Part shown: positions 51,560 to 60,699 of the stretch, in pieces
Numbering within the stretch: position 1 is the first letter of the stretch
Layout of the letters: the number at the start of each line of letters is the position of its first letter
Source of the DNA: Acidimicrobiaceae bacterium
Lineage (GTDB): Bacteria; Actinomycetota; Acidimicrobiia; Acidimicrobiales; RAAP-2
DNA length: 64,000 bases
NCBI GenBank assembly: GCA_003167415.1
Contig: PMTF01000013.1
Coordinates: 3,641 to 67,640 of the forward strand
Direction: 5' to 3'
Program-made: the position numbers and the translations under genes
The notes under the pieces: model-generated
Told to the model about the DNA's origin: nothing
Databases searched by the model: none
The model's input: only the letters and a program-made list of their open reading frames with translations

Positions 51560-51625
51560 CCGTCGAAGGGTCGCCAAAACCTCGGGAGTGCACGATGACG
51601 TTGGTTTGTCTGGCACAGTGGAAGG

Positions 51626-52111
51626 GTGGAAGAGACCCCCAACGAAAACGTGACCGTGAACCCCGACGAAGTGCTCTCGCCGGGCCAGGGGGAGGGTCCG
51701 AGTGAGGACGAGAACTCGGACTACATCAGCCAACCGGCGAAGGTAATGCGCATCGGTTCGATGGTGAAATCGCTCCTGGATGAGGCGCGCAGCGCTCCCT
51801 TGGACGAGGCGGGTCGAGCCCGGTTGCGCGAAATCTACGAGACGTCCATCAGCGAACTCTCCGGTGCGCTCTCGCCGGACCTCGGCACCGAACTCTCGAA
51901 GATGGCCTTACCCTTCAGCGCCGACGTCCCCACCGAATCCGAGCTGCGCATCGCCCAGGCGCAGCTGGTCGGGTGGCTCGAAGGCCTCTTTCACGGTATT
52001 CAGGCGTCACTCTTCGCCCAACAGGCCGCCGCCGCCGCGCAACTCGAAAAGATGCGCGATCGATCTCTCCCGCCGGGCGTCGGCGAGCCGCGCGCCGGCA
52101 CGTATCTCTAG
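51626..52111 (+). CDS. bpa: Bacterial proteasome activator Bpa/PafE
   Basis: 161 residues, clearly homologous to M. tuberculosis Rv3780. Shared blocks are QPAKVMRIGSMVKSLLDE, APLDEAGRARLREIYETSI and ELRIAQAQLVGWLEGLFHGI. Bpa forms a dodecameric ring that docks on the 20S proteasome and admits unfolded proteins without ATP. Docking uses a C-terminal GQYL; here the end is GTYL. The first 38 residues are acidic and disordered. A Pup-proteasome system should exist elsewhere in this genome. GTG start. Confidence 0.92.
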   Translation: MEETPNENVTVNPDEVLSPGQGEGPSEDENSDYISQPAKVMRIGSMVKSLLDEARSAPLDEAGRARLREIYETSISELSGALSPDLGTELSKMALPFSADVPTESELRIAQAQLVGWLEGLFHGIQASLFAQQAAAAAQLEKMRDRSLPPGVGEPRAGTYL

Positions 52112-52191
52112 GTGACCCGTGACACGCGCTCACTACTCTCGATCGTGAACGAGCACCGTTCTCGTGGCATCGCGAAAGGGATTATCAGCTG

Positions 52192-55100
52192 ATGGCTGAG
52201 GGCTTCGTCCACCTCCACAACCACACCGAGTACTCGATGCTCGACGGCGCGGCGCGCGTGGAAGAGATGGTGCTCGCGGCCAAAGCCGACGGACAGCGCG
52301 CGATCGCCATCACGGACCACGGCAACCTCTACGGGGTCATCGATTTCTACGAAGCCTGCCGCAGGCATGGTGTGACACCGATCATCGGACTCGAGGCCTA
52401 CATGGCGGCCAACTCGCGTTTCGACCGACCGCCGCGTCGCGGCAAGATCGACGACACGGGCGGCGAGACCGAGGGCGGCCAGAAGCTTTACCACCACCTG
52501 ACCCTGCTCGCGACCTCGAACGAGGGATATCGAAATCTTCGCGAACTTTCCTCGCTCGCGTTCCTCGAGGGGTACTACTACAAGCCCCGGCTCGACTGGG
52601 ACCTGCTCGAGCGCTACAACGTGGGACTCATCGCGACGTCGGGTTGTCTCGGTGGCGTGGTCCTGCAGGCGCTGATGCACGACGACTACCCGAAGGCGCT
52701 CGAACTGGCCGGTCGCCTCCAGAGCATCTTTGGCCCCGAGAGTTTCTTCATCGAGCTACAAGATCACGGCCTCCCCGAACAGGAACGAACGAATCCCCAA
52801 CTCCTCCAGATCGCGAAGGAGCTCCGAGCCCCGTTGGTGGCGACCAACGATCTGCACTACGTGCACCACGACGACGCCGAAATGCACGACGCCCTACTAT
52901 GCATCGGCACCGGTTCCTTGGTCGCCGACCCCAACCGCTTTCGGTTCCACAGCGATCAGCACTACCTGAAGTCGGCCGCGGAGATGCGCTATCTCTTTCG
53001 CGACCTGCCCGAAGCCTGTGACAACACGCTCGCGATCGCCGAGCGCGCGTCGGTCACCATCGAGTTCGACAACGACGCGTTGCCCGAGTTCCCGATCCCC
53101 GAGTCGTTTCGCGCCGACACGCACAAAGAGGGAGCGAATCGACTCCTGCGGGACCTCGTCTTGCGCGGCGCCCACGAACGATACGGCGAGCACCTGAGCG
53201 ACGAGGTGGTCGACCGACTCGAGAAGGAGCTCGGGGTCGTGGCCGACATGGGCTTCTCGGACTACTTCCTCGTGGTGTGGGACCTCATTCGTCACGCGCG
53301 CGAACAGGGAATCCGCGTCGGACCTGGTCGGGGATCTTCGGCCGGCTGTTGCATCGCGTACTGCCTGCGCATCGTGGACCTCGATCCGATCCATTACGGT
53401 TTGATCTTCGAACGATTCTTGAATCCCGGTCGACGTTCCATGCCCGACATCGACATGGACTTTGACGAGCGATTCCGCGGCGACATGATTCGCTACGCCG
53501 CCGAGCGCTACGGCTCGGACCACGTGGCCCAGATCGTGACCTTCTCAACGATCAAGGCGCGCGCCGCGGTGCGCGACGCCGCGCGCGTGCTCGGCTACCC
53601 ACCGCAACTAGGCGACAAAATCGCCAAAGCAATGCCGCCCCTCGTTATGGGTCAAGATCTGCCCCTCGGAGCCTGCTTCCAGCCGACGCCCGGGTACGAG
53701 GGACGTTTCGTCGAAGCGGCCGAGCTGCGAAATCTCTACGACAGCGACGTCGAAGTCAAGCACTCGATCGACGTCGCGATGGGCTTCGTCGACAAGCGCC
53801 GCCAGGACGGCATCCACGCGGCCGCGGTCGTGATCACCAAGGAGCCGATGCTCGACTACGTGCCCGTGCAACGAAAGTCCGGGCCGTCGGGTTCGGGTGA
53901 GGACGCGCCGATCGTGACCCAGTACGAGGCGTCGGCGATTGAGAAACTCGGACTGTTGAAGATGGACTTCTTGGGGCTGCGGAACCTGGCGATCATCGAA
54001 CGGGCCCTGGAGAACATTCGCCGGCGCCACGGCGTCGAGGTCGACATCGACAACGTCGCGCTCGATGATCCCAAGGTCTACGAGATGTTGCGGCTCGGCA
54101 ATTCGATCGGCATCTTTCAACTCGAGGGTGACAAGATGCGCCAGCTCATGCGGCGCCTCGCGCCCACCGGATTCGACGACATCGCCGCCCTCAACGCGCT
54201 GTACCGGCCGGGACCGCTCTCGGAGAACGTGCACAACGACTTCGCCGATCGCAAGAACGGTCGTCAGGCGGTCAGTTACGACCACCCCGATTTAGAGTCG
54301 ATCCTCGGCGAGACCTCGGGGCTGATGATCTACCAAGAGGACATCATGCGCGTCGCTACCCTGATCGCGGGCTTCTCGATGACCGAGGCCGACGATCTGC
54401 GCAAGGCCTGTTCGAAGAAGATTCGCGAGATGATTCGCGCCCAACGTTCGAAGTTCGTCGACGGCGCCGAACGCGAAGGGTACGGTCGCGACCTCGGTGA
54501 GACGATCTTCAACAAGATCGAGCCCTTCGCCGACTACGCCTTCCCGAAGAGTCACGCCTACGGCTACGCGCTGCTCGGCTACCAAGACGCGTGGCTCAAG
54601 GTGAACTATCCCGTCGAGTACATGGCGGCCCTCCTGACGTCGTTTCGCGACGACAAGGACAAGACGTCGGTCTATCTCAACGAGGCCCGTCAGATGGGAA
54701 TCACCATCGGTGTACCCAACGTGAACGAGTCCTTCGCCGAGTACGCCCCGAGCCTCTCGCAGGACCAGACGATCCTCTTCGGCTTGGCAGCCGTGCGCAA
54801 CGTCGGCGAAGCCCTGGTGGAGAAGATCGTGGATGAGCGCGAGTCCCACGGCCACTTCAGTTCCATCTATGACTTCGTGCGCCGCGTGGACCCCTTGGTG
54901 CTCAACCGCCGCACGATGGAGTCCCTGATCAAGGCCGGCGCATTCGACGCCCTGGGCGTGCCTCGTCTGGGCTTCTTGTTGAAGGTCGACGAAATCTGTG
55001 ACGTGACGCTCGCTCGTCGGCGCGACCACGCGCTCGGCATCACGACGCTGTTCGCCGCCTTCGGCGAGGGTGACGGACATGACTGGGAGGGGACCGACGT

Positions 55101-55749
55101 CGCGCTTTCGGACATCGAGTTCGATAAGTCGGTGAAGCTCGACTTCGAGCGCGAGATGTTGGGCACGTACATTTCGGACCACCCGCTCTACGAGGTGGAG
55201 AGTCAACTGGCGATGAAGACCGACGGCTCCATCATCAGCGTTCGCGAACGAGGCGAAGAGCTGGCGCACGCCGGCAAAGCCGTCACCGTGGGGGGCATTC
55301 TCGCCGAGGTCCAGATTCGTACGACCAAGATGGGCAAGCAGTACGCGCGCGTCGTATTGGAAGACCTCGGGGCCTCCATGGAGATCAACTTCTCGGCGAA
55401 CAATTTCGAGAAATTCAGCGGTTTTCTGGCCAAGGACAACATCGTGCTGGTGAAGGTGCGCCCCGGTTTCGAAGAGGAGCTTCGCTTTAGCGCGATGGAC
55501 GTCGAAATGTTAAGCGTGCAACGCGGCAACGAAGATTTACGTCTGGCGCTGCGTCCCGAGGACCTCACGCAGAGTTCAATTGCCACGCTGCGCGAGATTC
55601 TTTCTCGATATCCCGGCCGTTCGCCGGTCATTGTGGAGACCGGTACGGCCGGCAGGGCCTTCAAACTAGGCCCGGAGTTCAACGTCAACATCGCGAGTGT
55701 CGTTGCCGATCTTCGTACCGAATTCGGTCGAAACGTCATAAAGGCCTAG
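52192..55749 (+). CDS. dnaE: DNA polymerase III alpha subunit DnaE1
   Basis: A 1185-residue replicative polymerase. The N-terminal PHP domain has intact metal ligands (HLHNHTEYSMLDGA, TDHGNLYG), which in mycobacteria gives proofreading. The palm is marked by GPGRGSSAGCCIAYCL and MPDIDMDFDERFRGD with the catalytic aspartates. A helix-hairpin-helix region and an OB domain (KAVTVGGILAEVQIRTTK) follow. Length is normal for DnaE1. An AAAGGG site lies 11 nt before the ATG. Confidence 0.97.
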   Translation: MAEGFVHLHNHTEYSMLDGAARVEEMVLAAKADGQRAIAITDHGNLYGVIDFYEACRRHGVTPIIGLEAYMAANSRFDRPPRRGKIDDTGGETEGGQKLYHHLTLLATSNEGYRNLRELSSLAFLEGYYYKPRLDWDLLERYNVGLIATSGCLGGVVLQALMHDDYPKALELAGRLQSIFGPESFFIELQDHGLPEQERTNPQLLQIAKELRAPLVATNDLHYVHHDDAEMHDALLCIGTGSLVADPNRFRFHSDQHYLKSAAEMRYLFRDLPEACDNTLAIAERASVTIEFDNDALPEFPIPESFRADTHKEGANRLLRDLVLRGAHERYGEHLSDEVVDRLEKELGVVADMGFSDYFLVVWDLIRHAREQGIRVGPGRGSSAGCCIAYCLRIVDLDPIHYGLIFERFLNPGRRSMPDIDMDFDERFRGDMIRYAAERYGSDHVAQIVTFSTIKARAAVRDAARVLGYPPQLGDKIAKAMPPLVMGQDLPLGACFQPTPGYEGRFVEAAELRNLYDSDVEVKHSIDVAMGFVDKRRQDGIHAAAVVITKEPMLDYVPVQRKSGPSGSGEDAPIVTQYEASAIEKLGLLKMDFLGLRNLAIIERALENIRRRHGVEVDIDNVALDDPKVYEMLRLGNSIGIFQLEGDKMRQLMRRLAPTGFDDIAALNALYRPGPLSENVHNDFADRKNGRQAVSYDHPDLESILGETSGLMIYQEDIMRVATLIAGFSMTEADDLRKACSKKIREMIRAQRSKFVDGAEREGYGRDLGETIFNKIEPFADYAFPKSHAYGYALLGYQDAWLKVNYPVEYMAALLTSFRDDKDKTSVYLNEARQMGITIGVPNVNESFAEYAPSLSQDQTILFGLAAVRNVGEALVEKIVDERESHGHFSSIYDFVRRVDPLVLNRRTMESLIKAGAFDALGVPRLGFLLKVDEICDVTLARRRDHALGITTLFAAFGEGDGHDWEGTDVALSDIEFDKSVKLDFEREMLGTYISDHPLYEVESQLAMKTDGSIISVRERGEELAHAGKAVTVGGILAEVQIRTTKMGKQYARVVLEDLGASMEINFSANNFEKFSGFLAKDNIVLVKVRPGFEEELRFSAMDVEMLSVQRGNEDLRLALRPEDLTQSSIATLREILSRYPGRSPVIVETGTAGRAFKLGPEFNVNIASVVADLRTEFGRNVIKA

Positions 55750-55791
55750 TGGCGCCAGAGTGTTGTGTAAAGAGTCGTAGAATGTATTCCT

Positions 55792-56463
55792 ATGGCAATG
55801 ACCGTCTCTACGAAGGACACCACCGCGCTCAGCGACGCAGAACTCGCCGAGATGGCCGACCTCTGCGTCGACCGCGAGCCCAATTTTGACATTGGCTTCC
55901 TCTCCAAGCAACGAGAGGAGTGGGTGCTGGTCACCCAAGTGCGCGAGGGCAACAAGTTGCGCGGCTATTCGTTTTGCACGCTCGAGCGGATTGGCGGCAC
56001 GCCGTCACTACTGGTCGGGCTTTTGCTCGTGGACCGCAACGCCAAGTCCGACCAGACGCTGAAGGCGATCCTGCACGACCAGTTCCGCCGAGCGTTACTG
56101 GCCTTCCCCGACGAGGACGTGCTGCTGGGCTCTCGACTCACCTCACCGGACGGCTTTCGCGCCTTCGCCGGTCTCGAAGACGTCGTGCCGCGACTGGGCT
56201 ACAAGCCGACCGGCGAGGACCGCGCCTGGGGCCGACGACTGGCCAAGCGCTTCGGCTCGGAAAAGTCGATCGACGACAAGACCTTCATCATGAGCGTCTC
56301 ACCGGGACCGGTCGGCGGGCTCGACTACGTCGCGTCCAAGGGTCCGATTCCCGACGGTGTGGAGACCTTCTTCGCCGGCCTCAAGCCGCAAAAGGGCGAG
56401 CGCTTAGTGGTCTTCGGCTGGGCCATGGCCGAGTCCCTGGCCTCGGGCAAACTGCCCAAGTAA
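55792..56463 (+). CDS. Conserved hypothetical protein, possibly GNAT-like
   Basis: 223 residues, not firmly recognised. The central region (WVLVTQVREGNKLRGYSFCT, then a strand with LLLVDRNAK) could be an acetyltransferase-like fold, but no clear acetyl-CoA loop is visible, so the idea is weak. No signal peptide or membrane helix. A TAGAAT hexamer ends 8 nt before the ATG. Its stop lies 1 nt from that of the convergent gene. Confidence 0.6.
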   Translation: MAMTVSTKDTTALSDAELAEMADLCVDREPNFDIGFLSKQREEWVLVTQVREGNKLRGYSFCTLERIGGTPSLLVGLLLVDRNAKSDQTLKAILHDQFRRALLAFPDEDVLLGSRLTSPDGFRAFAGLEDVVPRLGYKPTGEDRAWGRRLAKRFGSEKSIDDKTFIMSVSPGPVGGLDYVASKGPIPDGVETFFAGLKPQKGERLVVFGWAMAESLASGKLPK

Positions 56464-56464
56464 T

Positions 56465-57184
56465 TCAACCGCGCGGCAGAAGTCCCGTGCAGCTCTTGTA
56501 GCAGTGGCCGTCGATCGGTTTGGACAACGTCGTCAGCACGTAGGTCGGTCGGAATCCCAGGGCCGCCGCCAGGTCTTTACCGGCCAGCGACGGGCGTCGC
56601 GTCGCCTCCATCGTTCGAATGGCGTGGGCGTCCTCACACAGCAGCCACACGTCGTCCCCGAACCAACCGAAGCGAACCCACGTGGAACCGTCGTCGTGTC
56701 GACGAAGCAGTTGGGGCCCGCGATCGGCGGCGATGAGCGCGACGCTCGGTCGCTCGCCGCGGAACTCCCAATACGGCGCGCTGGGACCGCGAAAACCGAA
56801 CAGCGGCCCGTCGGCCGGGCTGGCCAACTGCTCGAGCCACCGACGCACGCGTCGTCCGTGGTAGGTCCCGAGTCGGCGCGGCAGATCGGCGAGGGTGACC
56901 GCCTCGGGTTGGGCGAGGTCGTTGCGCTCGATGTCCTCGGCCAGTTGGCCCTCGACGACGTCGAAGACCGCGAGGTCCGTCACGTAATCCGACGGCCAGG
57001 GAATACGCCAGCGCATGATGGCCTGGGACTTGAGATCGACGACGGTGGTCGTTTCGTTCGTCGAGCCCAGTACCAGCCCGTAGACGGTGGCGCCACCCGT
57101 GAGTTCGACGCTCGAGCGCTGGGGCATGCGCTCGACGAGGCGTTTGTTGGCCCGGGCGGCCTGGTCGCGAGTGAAGATCGACAT
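56465..57184 (-). CDS. Protein of unknown function downstream of a thioredoxin-domain gene
   Basis: 239 residues, not recognised. The sequence looks beta-rich (VELTGGATVYGLVLGSTNET) with several tryptophans (YWEFRG, FGWFGDDVWLL) and ends with a cysteine pair, GHCYKSCTGLLPRG. No signal peptide. Its ATG shares bases with the DUF255 gene stop (TGATG), so the pair is coupled. The CxxxC tail and partner suggest a redox link, which is speculative. Confidence 0.55.
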   Translation of the reverse strand: MSIFTRDQAARANKRLVERMPQRSSVELTGGATVYGLVLGSTNETTTVVDLKSQAIMRWRIPWPSDYVTDLAVFDVVEGQLAEDIERNDLAQPEAVTLADLPRRLGTYHGRRVRRWLEQLASPADGPLFGFRGPSAPYWEFRGERPSVALIAADRGPQLLRRHDDGSTWVRFGWFGDDVWLLCEDAHAIRTMEATRRPSLAGKDLAAALGFRPTYVLTTLSKPIDGHCYKSCTGLLPRG

Positions 57185-59187
57185 CAGGCTCCCACGATAC
57201 GCAACTGCGCGTCGAGCGCCTTCACGGTCTCGACCGGCATCTGACAGACGCCCCCGCGACAGACGTAGGCGGAGCCGGAGTGACGACTCTCGAGCGGGGC
57301 CAAAGGGCCGGTCCCCGTCACCAGAACCGCGCGCCTCGTGAAATGCGAACGAACGTGGTCACTCAGTGCGTTCGCGTCGCCCGGAACGACCACCTCCACG
57401 CCCGAGAGCGCGAACCCGGCCGCCTCGAGCAGGTCCGGGACCGCGCTGGGATGGTGGGCCAGCAGCGACGCCGCGAGTTCGACGAGTCGCTGCGCGACGC
57501 TCAGGGTGTCGGTGTCACCGGTACACAGGGCCAGTCGAGCGAAGGCGCGACACGCGACGGCGTGACTCGACGGTGTCGCTCCATCGAAAATCTCCTTGGG
57601 CTGGGCGTGCAGATCGGTGACGAGGTCACTTCGGGCATTGATTCCATTGCCGACGTGCGGAGAGTTCGACGTCGGCACCTCACCGTCCCAGTAGTGCTCG
57701 AGCAAGTAGCGCGCGAGTGAGCTCGCCGACTCGAGCCACTCAGCGTCGCCGGTCGCCTCGAAGGCGTCCACGGACGCGTCGAGCGTCCAGGCGACGTCAC
57801 TCGCGCTGGCGTGGGCGCGCTGGCCCTCGGTTCGCCACCACACGCCGTCGCGGAAGTGCGTTTGGCGCAGCGATCGGAGAAGCGAGGTTCCGCGCGCGAC
57901 GTGGGGCGCTTCGCCGCTCTCGAAGAGGGCCGACGCGAACATCGCGTTCCATTCGAGTATCACCTTTTCGTCGCGACTGGGTTGGCTTCGCCGGGCGCGC
58001 GAACGAACCAGCGCCTCTCGGGCCGCCATTAGGGCGACCGGGGTAGAGAAGGGCTCGTCGACGTCGAGACGAGGGATCGAGCGGCCTTCGAACGCGCCCG
58101 GCTCTTCTATTCGCCAACGTTGCAGAGCGGCGTCGACGACAACGACGAGGCCGTCGCGCTCGAGGGCGTCGGTCACTTCGCGCGGGGTCCACGTGACGTG
58201 GGAGCCTTCAACACCGCCGGCGTCGGCGTCGAGGGCCGAGGCGAATCCGCTCTCCACGGCGAGGTCATTCAAGACAAACTCAATCGTGTCCCGGGCCACC
58301 TCGCGCCACTCGTCGTGTTCGGGCATCGCTTTGGCCGCACGAAGGTACGCCCGGGTCAGTAGGGCCTGGTCGCTCAGCATTTTTTCGAAGTGCGGGACAT
58401 GCCACCCGGCGTCCACGCTGTATCGCGCAAAGCCCCCACGAAGATGGTCGTAGATACCTCGGCGAGACATCGCGTCCAACGTCCGCTCAACCGCGAACCG
58501 TGCCTCGTCGTCATTGAACTCCAACAGCGCCTCGACGTAACTGGGCCGTGGAAACTTTGGTGCGTTCCCGAAGCCGCCTTCGGCGTCGACGCGCGCCACG
58601 AGTTCGTCGCGCAGTCGTTGACGCGACGCGGCCAAATCGAGCCTTTCCGTGAACGGCGCGAGATGATCGATGAATCGGACCTCGCGTTCGAGCGCTCGCG
58701 AGAGTTCATCGGCCTGGCGTTCGACATCGTCGCGCCGATTGATCCAGGCCTCGTGCATCGCCGTCAACAGACCGGTAAAACTGGCCTGACCGTAACGTTC
58801 GACCGGCGGATAGTACGTGCCCGCCATGAAGGGACGCCCGTCGGACACGAGGAACACCGACATCGGCCAGCCGCCCTGTCCGCTCACCAATTGAGTCGCC
58901 GCCATATAGAGGGCGTCGACGTCGGGACGCTCTTCGCGATCGACTTTGATGGGTACGAAGAACTCGTTGAGCAGTGCGGCGACGTTGGGGTCTTCAAAGG
59001 ACTCGTGTGCCATCACGTGGCACCAGTGGCACGCGGCGTAACCGACGGAGAGGAAGACCGGACGGTCGAGTCGACCGGCTTCTTCGAGCGATTCTTTACT
59101 CCAGGTACGCCACTCCACGGGGTTGTCGACGTGGTCCAATAGGTAGGAAGATTCCAGTTGGTCTCGCACGTCGCGCAGTAGTGGCAT
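57184..59187 (-). CDS. DUF255 thioredoxin-domain protein (YyaL/SPATA20 family)
   Basis: 667 residues. The N-terminal thioredoxin-like domain starts YLLDHVDNPVEWRTW and has an ACHWCHVM motif with Cys53 and Cys56, and GGWPMSVFL replaces the cis-proline block. The rest is an (alpha/alpha)6 barrel like glycosidases and epimerases (GIYDHLRGGFARYSVDAGWHVPHFEKM). Its biological role is unsettled. A GAGG site precedes the ATG. Cytoplasmic. Confidence 0.88.
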   Translation of the reverse strand: MPLLRDVRDQLESSYLLDHVDNPVEWRTWSKESLEEAGRLDRPVFLSVGYAACHWCHVMAHESFEDPNVAALLNEFFVPIKVDREERPDVDALYMAATQLVSGQGGWPMSVFLVSDGRPFMAGTYYPPVERYGQASFTGLLTAMHEAWINRRDDVERQADELSRALEREVRFIDHLAPFTERLDLAASRQRLRDELVARVDAEGGFGNAPKFPRPSYVEALLEFNDDEARFAVERTLDAMSRRGIYDHLRGGFARYSVDAGWHVPHFEKMLSDQALLTRAYLRAAKAMPEHDEWREVARDTIEFVLNDLAVESGFASALDADAGGVEGSHVTWTPREVTDALERDGLVVVVDAALQRWRIEEPGAFEGRSIPRLDVDEPFSTPVALMAAREALVRSRARRSQPSRDEKVILEWNAMFASALFESGEAPHVARGTSLLRSLRQTHFRDGVWWRTEGQRAHASASDVAWTLDASVDAFEATGDAEWLESASSLARYLLEHYWDGEVPTSNSPHVGNGINARSDLVTDLHAQPKEIFDGATPSSHAVACRAFARLALCTGDTDTLSVAQRLVELAASLLAHHPSAVPDLLEAAGFALSGVEVVVPGDANALSDHVRSHFTRRAVLVTGTGPLAPLESRHSGSAYVCRGGVCQMPVETVKALDAQLRIVGA

Positions 59188-59207
59188 CGATTTACCTCGA
59201 GGAGACC

Positions 59208-59399
59208 TTAGGTGTTTCGGAGAATCTTGCGGTCGAGGTCCTCTTCGACGACGTGCCTACAAGGTTCGCCGGCCACGTAGATAAATGCGAGATCGCCGAG
59301 ACGCGACTCGAGAGGACAAACATTCAGCGGTTCGCCGTAGCGAAGCTTGTGACCCGTTAGTTCTCGCGTGTTAAGAGCGTGGGCGGGCACCGTCGTCAC
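59208..59399 (-). CDS. Possible small protein, 63 residues
   Basis: An open frame in the 256-base gap upstream of the DUF255 gene, on the same strand and ending 20 nt before it. It encodes ELTGHKLRYGEPLNVCPLE and IYVAGEPCRHVVEEDLDRK, which has balanced protein-like composition and two cysteines. GTG start without a clear ribosome-binding site. It may be real and co-transcribed, or chance. Confidence 0.4.
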   Translation of the reverse strand: MTTVPAHALNTRELTGHKLRYGEPLNVCPLESRLGDLAFIYVAGEPCRHVVEEDLDRKILRNT

Positions 59400-59443
59400 T
59401 GACTACTCTGAACAGCGTCACGGCAACGCAGAGGGGGGGAGTG

Positions 59444-60424
59444 ATGGTCGAGCCACTTCGGTGGGGCATCCTCGGCACTGGGAGCATCGCCCATACCTTC
59501 GCGAGCGACCTCCGATTCATCGACGAGGGTGTGGTCGCGGCTGTTGGGTCGCGTTCGCCAAACTCCGCGGACTCCTTTGGCGATCAGTTTGGCGTGCCAC
59601 TTCGCTTCGATTCCTACGAAGCACTCGTCGACTCCGCGCTAGTCGACGTCGTGTACGTGGCGACGCCACACCCCATGCACTTCGCCAACGCCATGCTGGC
59701 TCTCGAACACGACAAACCGGTGCTCGTCGAGAAGGCCTTCACGATGACCGCGCGCGAGGCCCGTGAGCTCGTCGCCGTGGCCCGCGCCAAGGGGCTCTTC
59801 CTCATGGAGGCGATGTGGACGAGATTTCTTCCCCACATGGTTGCCGTGCGAAAACTGATCAGCGACGGCGCACTCGGAGACATCGTCACGGTCGAGGCCG
59901 ACCACGGTCAGTGGTTCGCGCCCGATCCCGCCTCACGACTGTTCGCTCCCGATCTGGGCGGCGGGGCTCTACTCGACCTTGGGGTCTATCCGGTGTCCTT
60001 CGCCTCGATGGTCCTGGGCGCTCCCGATCGTCTCACCGCGCTCGTTGATCCAGCCTTCAGCGGCGTCGACGGACAGACCTCGATGCTCTTTGGTTATGCG
60101 AGCGGCGCGCACGCGGTTCTCACCTGCACTTTGGGCGCTCGCACCCCAACTCGGGCCTGCATCTCGGGTACGAAGGCGCGCATCGAGATCGATGGTGATT
60201 TCTACGCACCATCGTCGTTCGCGCTCATTCCCCGAGAGGGAAACGAGCAACGGTTTGACTTTCCAAAGCAAGGTCGTGGCCTGTACTATCAGGCCCAAGA
60301 GGTCGCGCGATGCCTCGGCGAGGGTCGCCTGGAGAGCGACGTCATGCCGCTCGATGAGTCGATCTCGATCATGGCGACCATGGAACGCGTGCTCGCTTTT
60401 TTATATATCCAGAAGGCTTTGTAG
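59444..60424 (+). CDS. Gfo/Idh/MocA-family oxidoreductase (sugar dehydrogenase-like)
   Basis: 326 residues. The Rossmann motif is RWGILGTGSIAHTFASDL, VLVEKAFTMTAREARELV contains the EKP-like lysine (EKA here, an unusual change of the proline), and LFLMEAMWTRFLPHM is typical of the dihydrodiol/D-xylose dehydrogenase subgroup. It oxidises a sugar using NAD(P). The xylose/ribose-type ABC transporter downstream fits a role in pentose oxidation; that is inference. ATG after a GGGGGGAG site. Confidence 0.87.
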   Translation: MVEPLRWGILGTGSIAHTFASDLRFIDEGVVAAVGSRSPNSADSFGDQFGVPLRFDSYEALVDSALVDVVYVATPHPMHFANAMLALEHDKPVLVEKAFTMTAREARELVAVARAKGLFLMEAMWTRFLPHMVAVRKLISDGALGDIVTVEADHGQWFAPDPASRLFAPDLGGGALLDLGVYPVSFASMVLGAPDRLTALVDPAFSGVDGQTSMLFGYASGAHAVLTCTLGARTPTRACISGTKARIEIDGDFYAPSSFALIPREGNEQRFDFPKQGRGLYYQAQEVARCLGEGRLESDVMPLDESISIMATMERVLAFLYIQKAL

Positions 60425-60524
60425 ACCGACTCACGTTGGCGCTCGCTGTAACCCATCAAAGACGAGCGAAGGGGAACCAAGGTTCGGCGTCGAGATTGGC
60501 GCGGCATTCGTAGGCGAGGGTGGA

Positions 60525-60574
60525 CGACGAGATTTCCTCGGCGGGGGCCCACCGGCGAAGTCCCAATCTCGTCG
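60525..60574. repeat. Hairpin in the 60.4-60.7 kb intergenic region
   Basis: CGACGAGATT (60525-60534) and AATCTCGTCG (60565-60574) are perfect inverted copies around a GC-rich 30-nt centre. It may terminate the dehydrogenase transcript or form part of a leader; no U tract follows. Confidence 0.45.
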
Positions 60575-60616
60575 GCCGCATGTTTTTGTCGTCACGTCCG
60601 TGCTACGTTTTTCCTG

Positions 60617-60642
60617 CGAACGTCGCTGTCACGGGACGTTCG
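60617..60642. promoter_or_regulatory. Candidate operator upstream of the sugar ABC transporter
   Basis: CGAACGTC and GACGTTCG form perfect 8-nt arms separated by 10 nt, about 60 nt before the binding-protein ATG. An 18-bp centre-to-centre spacing fits a dimeric regulator. No regulator gene is in the window, so the link is untested. Confidence 0.45.
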
Positions 60643-60699
60643 TGAAGTAATCACAGAAACTGGCATCGTTGGGGTGCCACTGAGGGGTTGGGGAAAATA

